DNA of 64,000 nt, taken from the NCBI GenBank assembly GCA_965215945.1, contig CBDCFC010000026.1, forward strand, positions 1 through 64,000. The letters run 5' to 3'. The notes beneath the pieces were generated by a model. It was not told the origin of the DNA. It ran no database searches and worked only from the letters and a program-made list of their open reading frames with translations. The DNA is from JAHEKD01 sp965215945 (GTDB taxonomy: Bacteria > Pseudomonadota > Gammaproteobacteria > Arenicellales > JAHEKD01). Both the position numbers and the translations under genes were made by a program. Position 1 is the stretch's first letter. Every line of letters starts with the position of its first letter. Of the stretch, positions 62,867-64,000 are shown one piece after another.

Positions 62867-63274
62867 TTATCGAGTAATCTTCTCCATGCCTTTCAAGACC
62901 ATACTTTTGTATGAGACAATACCAAGGATTTCATCGCCCTTGGTCACAGGCGCCCTGGTCAATCCAAATTTATCAAATAACCGAGCACAATAACGAATAT
63001 TCATATTAGGAGGTACGGAAATCATTGGCTTACTCATGATTTCATAGACATTAACACGCTCGGGGGCTTTATCTGGAGCAATCACTTTTTTAGCAACGTC
63101 GGCGAGCAATAAAATTCCATATTCATCATCAGCATGTCGACGGTTAACAATAATGCAGCCGGTATGCAAATGTTTGGCTTGCTTTACCGCCTCAGCAATT
63201 GTCTCGGTGCCTTCTATCATATCAAATTCGGGATACATGACGTCTTCGACACGAACGATTGATGGCTTACTCAT
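62867..63274 (-). CDS. CBS-domain pair protein
   Basis: 135 residues forming one pair of CBS motifs: VEDVMYPEFDMIEGTETIAE and YEIMSKPMISVPPNMNIRYC, then GLTRAPVTKGDEILGIVSYK. CBS pairs bind adenine nucleotides and act as energy sensors. It overlaps the upstream P-II-like gene by 4 bases and is probably in the same operon with the DUF1538 gene. Confidence 0.88.
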   Translation of the reverse strand: MSKPSIVRVEDVMYPEFDMIEGTETIAEAVKQAKHLHTGCIIVNRRHADDEYGILLLADVAKKVIAPDKAPERVNVYEIMSKPMISVPPNMNIRYCARLFDKFGLTRAPVTKGDEILGIVSYKSMVLKGMEKITR

Positions 63275-63621
63275 ATTTCTTCTCCTACGACTTCTTGTAG
63301 CAATTCAACCTGGTGGGCAACACCCACTGCATCTTCGACATCTAATTTAAAGGCAATGCCGGCTCCAGACTTGGTGTCAAATTCTCCCACCTCGGAAATA
63401 GTTTCCAGAATTTCACGGCTCAGGTGTTCCTCGACAAGAAATAAAACCACGTCACGCTGCGTCTCAAGATTAAGGCCGAAAAATGTTTTTGTCGATTTAT
63501 TACCTTCCCCCCTGGCACTGGTGATCACAGTTGCACCGGTAGCCCCATGTTCCCTGGCTGCGTCCATGACAGCGTCAGTCTTGTCATCCTGAATAAAAGC
63601 GCATATCAATTTAAAATGCAT
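63271..63621 (-). CDS. P-II-like signalling protein
   Basis: The 116 residues fit the P-II fold (HFKLICAFIQDDKTDAVMDA, GATGATVITSARGEG, VVLFLVEEHLSREILETI) but lack the uridylylated Tyr of GlnB. Proteins of this form occur next to DUF1538 transporters. A regulator sensing nucleotides for the neighbouring membrane protein is likely. It lies 15 bases downstream of the DUF1538 gene. Confidence 0.8.
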   Translation of the reverse strand: MHFKLICAFIQDDKTDAVMDAAREHGATGATVITSARGEGNKSTKTFFGLNLETQRDVVLFLVEEHLSREILETISEVGEFDTKSGAGIAFKLDVEDAVGVAHQVELLQEVVGEEI

Positions 63622-63636
63622 ATTGATTCTCCATAG

Positions 63637-64000
63637 TTAATTTTTGGCACGCCACTCAGACAGTTGAGCATACGCCATTACAGTAATCATCGGAAATAAG
63701 CTGGCAAAAGCGATCAAACCAAAGCCATCCATTAACGGGTTTCTACCGGGAACAGTGCCTGCCAGACCCAGACCCAGTGCGGCGACGATTGGAACAGTCA
63801 CTGTTGACGTGGTCACACCACCTGAATCATAGGCCAGCGCAATAATCACTTTGGGTGCAAAGATTGTTTGAATAATGACAACAATATAACCCACCACGAT
63901 GTACCAGTACAACGGCGTTCCAGTCACGATACGATAGGTGCCGAGGGCAATCCCGATCGCCACACCTAAGGCCACGGCAATTCGCAAACCCCATACGCCG
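63637..64000 (-). CDS. DUF1538 membrane protein, C-terminal part
   Basis: The frame continues beyond the window edge, so only the last 120 residues are seen; the TTG at 63987 is not a start. Helices such as YWYIVVGYIVVIIQTIFAP and VPIVAALGLGLAG, with ALAYDSGGVTTSTVTVP, are typical of the C-terminal half of DUF1538 proteins, putative transporters of unknown cargo. P-II-like and CBS genes follow as in other genomes. Confidence 0.85.
   Translation of the reverse strand, partial: GVWGLRIAVALGVAIGIALGTYRIVTGTPLYWYIVVGYIVVIIQTIFAPKVIIALAYDSGGVTTSTVTVPIVAALGLGLAGTVPGRNPLMDGFGLIAFASLFPMITVMAYAQLSEWRAKN

Noticed and set aside
1..64000. CRISPR array or insertion sequence
   Set aside because: No regularly spaced direct repeats and no transposase gene were seen; the only reverse transcriptase has the retron motif rather than group II intron domains (no maturase or HNH part).

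Overview
The window is 64 kb of AT-leaning, gene-dense chromosome that looks gammaproteobacterial: ettA, CcoI/CcoS/CcoG/FixH around a cbb3 oxidase, split trpE-trpG-trpD-trpC, an OmpW porin and biosynthetic IlvA all fit. I cannot name the lineage from sequence alone. About 65 protein genes are supported, including three below usual size cut-offs (ccoQ, ccoS and a 29-residue membrane peptide). Three loci are broken or frameshifted. No rRNA, tRNA, IS element or CRISPR array was seen.

Layout. 1-5155: ATP-grasp enzyme (cut by the window edge), C45-like Ntn hydrolase, polyprenyl-phosphate sugar transferase and a large membrane protein, suggesting surface glycan or peptide work. 5145-16893: housekeeping and metabolism (rpiA, ilvA, a 4'-phosphopantetheinyl transferase, mazG, malonyl-CoA decarboxylase, cyclophilin, EVE protein, hotdog thioesterase, aroE, M20 peptidase, MFS carrier). 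16978-18499: a secreted M91-like metalloprotease under an unusual palindromic promoter, and OmpW. 18605-34394: a catabolic block with two dimethylglycine/sarcosine-dehydrogenase-like flavoproteins, an MttB-like methyltransferase, a class-III aminotransferase, two sulfotransferase-like P-loop proteins, a homocysteine S-methyltransferase, a formaldehyde-type GFA protein, carbonic anhydrase and agmatine deiminase followed by a 27-codon remnant of aguB. 34417-40079: ADP-forming acyl-CoA synthetase, crotonase, HAD phosphatase, FAD oxidoreductase and a cNMP-binding membrane protein. 40220-45506: the trp cluster with OsmC and a DMSP-lyase-like cupin downstream and a candidate attenuator upstream. 45632-46729: a membrane protein and TetR regulator facing each other across a clear operator.

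47325-49246 holds the most interesting system, a retron-like locus. On the minus strand it reads: near-consensus promoter, palindrome, about 236-nt structured RNA bounded by a perfect 10-bp a1/a2 inverted repeat, intrinsic terminator, 77-residue membrane protein, XRE regulator, and a reverse transcriptase with the retron NAxxH motif. The island is bracketed by REP-like repeats and lies beside a broken GIY-YIG nuclease gene.

49339-64000: ettA, a small lipoprotein, NhaC, and a complete cbb3 oxidase cluster (Yip1-like, ccoNOQP, small membrane protein, ccoG, fixH and a TauE/SafE-type protein on minus; ccoI and ccoS divergent on plus). The window ends in CBS, P-II-like and DUF1538 genes. GC-rich REP-like palindromes are scattered through many intergenic gaps and even split the trp operon.
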